DNA of 8,794 nt from an uncultured Collinsella sp. (GTDB taxonomy: Bacteria; Actinomycetota; Coriobacteriia; Coriobacteriales; Coriobacteriaceae): the NCBI GenBank assembly GCA_900547855.1, contig URIK01000078.1, forward strand, positions 1 to 8,794, read 5' to 3'. Under the pieces are notes generated by a model. It made no database searches, was not told the origin of the DNA, and saw only the letters and a list, made by a program, of their open reading frames with translations. Shown here piece after piece: positions 6,099-8,794 of the stretch. Position 1 is the stretch's first letter; every line of letters begins with the position of its first letter. Position numbers and translations under genes: made by a program.

Positions 6099-7340
6099 CT
6101 AGAGGTCCTCGCGCCAGAAGGGCATGCTCATGCAGCGCGGGCCGCCGCGGCCGCGGGAGAGCTCGGCGGAGGGCACGACGAGAAGGTCCAGGCCCTCCTT
6201 GTACAGCACGTCGTTGGTGACGGTGTTGCGGGCGTAGACGCAGATCTTGCCGGGCTCGACGCACAGGGTGTTGGAGCCGTCGTTCCACTGCTCGCGGGAG
6301 GCCGCGATCGGGTCGCCGCCGCCGCAGGGGATCAGCTTGACCTGGTCGACGCCGGTGGCGTCCTCCAGGACATGCTCGAGGGTGTCCTCGATCAGGCGGA
6401 TGTTCACGTCGCCCGGGTTCTTGCCGGCGGTCAGCTCGTAGACGCGCAGGGTGCCCATGATGGCAGGGTGGATCGTGAACTTATCGACGTCGATCTGGGT
6501 GAAGACCGTGTCGAGGTGCATGAAGGCGCGCGAGACCGGGATGTCGAAGGCCAGGATGCGCTCGACCTTGGAGTCGGAGTTCCAGAAGATGTTCTGGGCC
6601 ATGACGTCGATCGCGGCGGCCTGGGTGCGCTGGGAGATGCCGACGGCGAGGGTCTTCTCGTTGATGTTCAGCACGTCGCCGCCCTCGGTGTGGAACTGGC
6701 AGTCGCGGCGGAAGTACAGCGAGACGTCCTTGTAGTCGGGGTGGTACTTGAAGATGTACTTGCCGTACAGGGTCTCGCGGTTGCGGGTGACCGAGTACAT
6801 GCGGTTGAGGTTGACGCCCTCGCCGACGACCGCGAACGGGTCGCGGGTGAAGTAGAGGTTGGGCATCGGGTCGATGATCAGGTCGGACTCGGACTCGGAG
6901 TTGACCAGGGAGTCGAGGGTCGTGGACGCCGTGAGGGGCATGTCGATCTCGGACTTGGTCATGCCGGCCATGGTCTTCTTGACGAACTCGAGGTTGTCCT
7001 CGATGGAGTCCAGCTTCTCGCGGACGATCTGCGGCATGTGCTGGCCGCGGATGCCGGCCTCGGCGATGTACTGGTCGGTGAACTCGGCGCGGGCGCCGGG
7101 GACCTGGTCGAACACCTCGGCGACGAGGTTCTCGAGATAGAGGACCTCCACGCCCTGGTCCCTCAGGATCTGGGCGAAGGTGTCATGCTCCTGCTGCGCG
7201 ACCTCCAGGAACGGGACGTCGTCGAACAGGAGTCGCTCGAGCTCGTCGGGCGGCAGGTTGAGGAGCTCGTCGCCGGGACGGTGCAGGCAGACCTTCCTGA
7301 GCTTGCCGATCTCGGAAGGCACGTGCAGACCTTTCGTCAT
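6099..7340 (-). CDS. arcA: Arginine deiminase, copy 2
   Basis: A 413-residue arginine deiminase with exactly the same protein sequence as copy 1, so the active-site residues are again Asp167, Glu219, His275, Asp277 and Cys403. It has the same start codon and ribosome binding site but ends in TAG instead of TAA, because the shared DNA block stops inside the stop codon. It heads a second unit with the ArcT-like aminotransferase downstream and has its own promoter of the same architecture as arcA1 but different sequence. Upstream, divergently, lies ppk1. Two identical copies under related but not identical promoters suggest increased dose or differential expression of arginine deimination. A repeat this long and perfect also needs to be confirmed as real and not an assembly effect. 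Confidence 0.95.
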   Translation of the reverse strand: MTKGLHVPSEIGKLRKVCLHRPGDELLNLPPDELERLLFDDVPFLEVAQQEHDTFAQILRDQGVEVLYLENLVAEVFDQVPGARAEFTDQYIAEAGIRGQHMPQIVREKLDSIEDNLEFVKKTMAGMTKSEIDMPLTASTTLDSLVNSESESDLIIDPMPNLYFTRDPFAVVGEGVNLNRMYSVTRNRETLYGKYIFKYHPDYKDVSLYFRRDCQFHTEGGDVLNINEKTLAVGISQRTQAAAIDVMAQNIFWNSDSKVERILAFDIPVSRAFMHLDTVFTQIDVDKFTIHPAIMGTLRVYELTAGKNPGDVNIRLIEDTLEHVLEDATGVDQVKLIPCGGGDPIAASREQWNDGSNTLCVEPGKICVYARNTVTNDVLYKEGLDLLVVPSAELSRGRGGPRCMSMPFWREDL

Positions 7341-7364
7341 GGCCTCCTACCTTTCTTTCGGGCC
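6100..7364 (-). repeat. 1265-bp perfect direct repeat, copy 2 (arcA2)
   Basis: Partner of the block at 3014-4278, in the same orientation, with 1821 bp between the copies. The arcT gene and the arcA1 upstream region lie between them, so recombination between the two would delete arcT and one arcA. Confidence 0.95.
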
Positions 7365-7405
7365 TTTCGGCCGAATCTCTCAGCGCCCTTCCATAGCGGA
7401 CGCTG
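7361..7405 (-). other. Two-hairpin 5' leader of arcA2
   Basis: GGCC (7361-7364) pairs with GGCC (7369-7372); on the transcribed strand the loop reads GAAA, a stable GNRA tetraloop. CAGCG (7381-7385) pairs with CGCTG (7401-7405) and can extend inward with a G-U pair. The positions correspond to the two hairpins in the arcA1 leader although the bases differ. Confidence 0.4.
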
Positions 7406-7421
7406 CTTGCTGACAGCTCTA

Positions 7422-7488
7422 GTTATATCCAAATTTCACCCGCAATTCCACCTCGCCCCCGAACGGTCAACAAAGTGCGATGAACGGT
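7422..7488 (-). promoter_or_regulatory. arcA2 promoter with LytTR-type direct repeat
   Basis: Read on the minus strand: ACCGTTCAT (7480-7488), 12 bp, ACCGTTCGG (7459-7467), 8 bp, weak -35 TGGAAT (7445-7450), 17 bp, -10 TATAAC (7422-7427). Both 9-bp units match the LytTR pattern [TA][AC][CA]GTTN[AG][TG] at every position. Spacings are identical to those before arcA1, while the spacer sequence between the repeats has changed completely, which points to selection on the repeats. The leader would be about 75 nt. Confidence 0.65.
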
Positions 7489-7832
7489 ATATCGCATGTG
7501 ATTCCCCCATGATGTACTTCGGCGTTCTAAAGTAACTTTTCTAAGGTAAACGCTCTTTTTTCCTAAAAACCATTTGCAATTGCATCTCTAAACTTTTGAT
7601 TCAGAATTGCATAGCTAAATCGGTTTTATGTATATTAATGATGTTTGTTTACGTTTCCGCCTGCATTCAATGATATTCAGCTATCTATCATTCTTATTCA
7701 CACTTACGTACCAGTTGAATGTGGATATAGACCACTTGCAGACGAGCAGGGCGTCAGTCCTATGACTTGTCAGCGTAAGAAGTAGGTAAAGATACCGTTC
7801 ACGCGATACGTTCGTGCCAGCGGTCGACTAAA

Positions 7833-7860
7833 TTGAGACAATAGTGAAAAGTGTTAGGCT
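7833..7860 (+). promoter_or_regulatory. Possible ppk1 promoter
   Basis: TTGAGA (7833-7838), a 16-bp spacer and TAGGCT (7855-7860) form a plausible -35/-10 pair 30 to 60 bp before the ppk1 start. The -10 matches the consensus at only three positions, so this is tentative. Confidence 0.35.
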
Positions 7861-7895
7861 ACCGTCCTCTACGGGGACTGAACGGACAGATGCAT

Positions 7896-8745
7896 ATGCC
7901 GAGCAAAATCGAAAAGAAGCAAGCCGCCGCAAAGCTGCGCAAGCCGCCGCGCGACTTCTCGTACACGCAAAACCGAGAGCTTAGCTGGCTGCGCTTTGAC
8001 AACCGCGTGCTTGACGAAGCCTTCGATGAGACCGTTCCGCTGTTCGAGCGTCTAAAGTTCGTGTCGATTTTCGAGTCTAACCTCGACGAGTTTCTCATGG
8101 TGCGCGTGGGCGGCCTGTCCGATCTGGCAGAGCTCAAAAAACAACCTGTCGACAACAAGAGCAATATGACCGCCTCCGAACAGGTCGATGCTGTCATGGC
8201 CGAAATGCCCGGGCTCCTTACCCGTTGGGAGTCCATCTTTAAGAGCATCGAGGGCAAGCTCGACACCTTGGGCGTTCACCGCGCCCGCATCGATTCGCTT
8301 ACGCCCGAGGAGCGCACCTTTGTAACCCGCTACTTCCAGGCCTACGTGTCGCCGGTCATCTCGCCGCTGGTCATCGATCCTCGCCACCCCTTCCCCAACC
8401 TGCGCAATGGCGCGCTCTATCTGGCCTGTGGTCTGGACGGCGCCACCGACGAGGAGAGCTTGCTGGGCCTTATCGAGATTCCCGCCTCGATGAACCGCGT
8501 GGTCGAGATCCCCTCGCCCACCGGCACCTACTCCTACATCTTGCTCGAGGACGTCATCCTCGCCTGCCTGGACAGCTGCTTTGGCTCCTATAAGCCGCTG
8601 GATCGTGCGCTGATCCGCGTCACCCGCAACGCCGACATCGATCCGGACGGCGAGGGCGTCGAAGAGGAAGAGGACTACCGCCAGCTCATGAAGCGTATTC
8701 TCAAGAAGCGCCTGCGCCTACAGCCGGTAGTGCTCGCGGTCTCGG
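7896..8745 (+). CDS. ppk1: Polyphosphate kinase 1, N-terminal part (cut off by contig end)
   Basis: The first 283 codons of PPK1, which reversibly transfers the ATP gamma-phosphate to polyphosphate; the full enzyme has about 690-740 residues. Seen here are the N-terminal domain with NRELSWLRFDNRVLDEA (26-42) and SNLDEFLMVRV (61-71, where the Asn corresponds to the ATP-contacting Asn45 of the E. coli enzyme), then the start of the head domain with PFPNL (165-169) and RVTRNADI (241-248). The autophosphorylated and catalytic histidines lie in the missing C-terminal part. An in-frame ATG at 7890 is an alternative start; GGACAG 6 nt before 7896 favours the latter weakly. After codon 283 the frame runs into adapter DNA and encodes VSYTHLRAHET, which is not part of the protein. 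The gene is divergent from arcA2 and has no evident functional tie to it. Confidence 0.93.
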
Positions 8746-8794
8746 CTGTCTCTTATACACATCTCCGAGCCCACGAGACGCTCATGAATCTCGT
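8746..8794 (+). other. Illumina Nextera adapter and index (sequencing artefact)
   Basis: From 8746 the sequence is the Tn5 mosaic end CTGTCTCTTATACACATCT (8746-8764), then the Nextera read-2 tail CCGAGCCCACGAGAC (8765-8779), then an 8-base index GCTCATGA (8780-8787), then ATCTCGT (8788-8794), the start of the P7 flow-cell sequence. This order is exactly that of a read running through a short insert into the i7 side of a Nextera library, so these bases are not genomic. Confidence 0.98.

Larger units (their letters stand above)
7341..7895. other. 555-bp divergent intergenic region between arcA2 and ppk1
   Basis: No gene is seen here. The arcA2 promoter occupies the left part. The middle (about 7520-7720) is AT-rich and holds a palindrome TGCAATTGCA (7576-7585) and a near-repeat AATTGCAT..CTAAA at 7578 and 7605. 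On the plus strand a single ACCGTTCAC (7794-7802) and a TACGTTCGT (7807-7815) resemble LytTR half-sites but are not spaced 21 bp apart. A possible ppk1 promoter lies at the right end. Confidence 0.55.

Noticed and set aside
3014..7364. Composite transposon or insertion sequence flanked by the arcA repeats
   Set aside because: No transposase, no terminal inverted repeats and no target-site duplication are seen; the repeat is the gene itself.
7772..7823. A full LytTR direct repeat upstream of ppk1
   Set aside because: Two half-site-like sequences exist (7794 and 7807) but are 13 bp apart instead of about 21, and no partner is found at the right distance on either side.
8052..8387. Minus-strand frames opposite ppk1
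   Set aside because: The plus-strand frame has clear PPK1 motifs throughout, so these are shadows.

Overview
The window most likely comes from a Coriobacteriia gut anaerobe, probably Collinsella or a close relative. I infer this from the fairly GC-rich genes with G/C-ending codons, the AT-richer intergenic regions and the gene content; nothing in the window proves the species. Most of it is an arginine deiminase (ADI) locus read on the minus strand, followed by the start of a polyphosphate kinase gene on the plus strand. The last 49 bases are not genomic: they are an Illumina Nextera adapter with index, so the true sequence ends at about 8745.

Layout, left to right. 1-110 is a long imperfect inverted repeat (one large hairpin), followed by a cluster of hairpins (117-220) downstream of arcD. 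286-1764 (minus) is a YfcC/DcuC-type membrane carrier, the probable arginine/ornithine exchanger (arcD). 1912-2907 (minus) is ornithine carbamoyltransferase (arcB), with a terminator between it and arcD. 3013-4254 (minus) is arginine deiminase copy 1 (arcA1). 4255-4824 is a 570-bp intergenic region with the arcA1 promoter, a plus-strand direct repeat facing no gene, and a strong terminator. 4825-5949 (minus) is a PLP-dependent aminotransferase (arcT-like). 6099-7340 (minus) is arginine deiminase copy 2 (arcA2). 7341-7895 is the divergent intergenic region between arcA2 and ppk1. 7896 to about 8745 (plus) is the 5' part of ppk1.

How it works together. There appear to be two ADI transcription units, each headed by an arcA: arcA1-arcB-arcD and arcA2-arcT. 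ArcA turns arginine into citrulline and ammonia, ArcB splits citrulline with phosphate into ornithine and carbamoyl phosphate, and ArcD would exchange ornithine for arginine. The carbamate kinase that makes ATP from carbamoyl phosphate is not in this window. The ArcT-like enzyme presumably handles an amino acid linked to this pathway, but its substrate is unknown.

The two most notable observations concern arcA. First, the two copies lie in a 1265-bp perfect direct repeat that stops inside the stop codon on one side and just upstream of the ribosome binding site on the other, while the promoter regions beyond it are recognisably related but strongly diverged; this suggests gene conversion, or a collapsed repeat in the assembly. 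Second, both arcA promoters carry the same architecture: a direct repeat of the form ACCGTTCRN with a 21-bp period, 8 bp, a poor -35, 17 bp, and a good -10. The repeat fits the published binding pattern of LytTR-family response regulators, suggesting that such a regulator activates arginine catabolism here.
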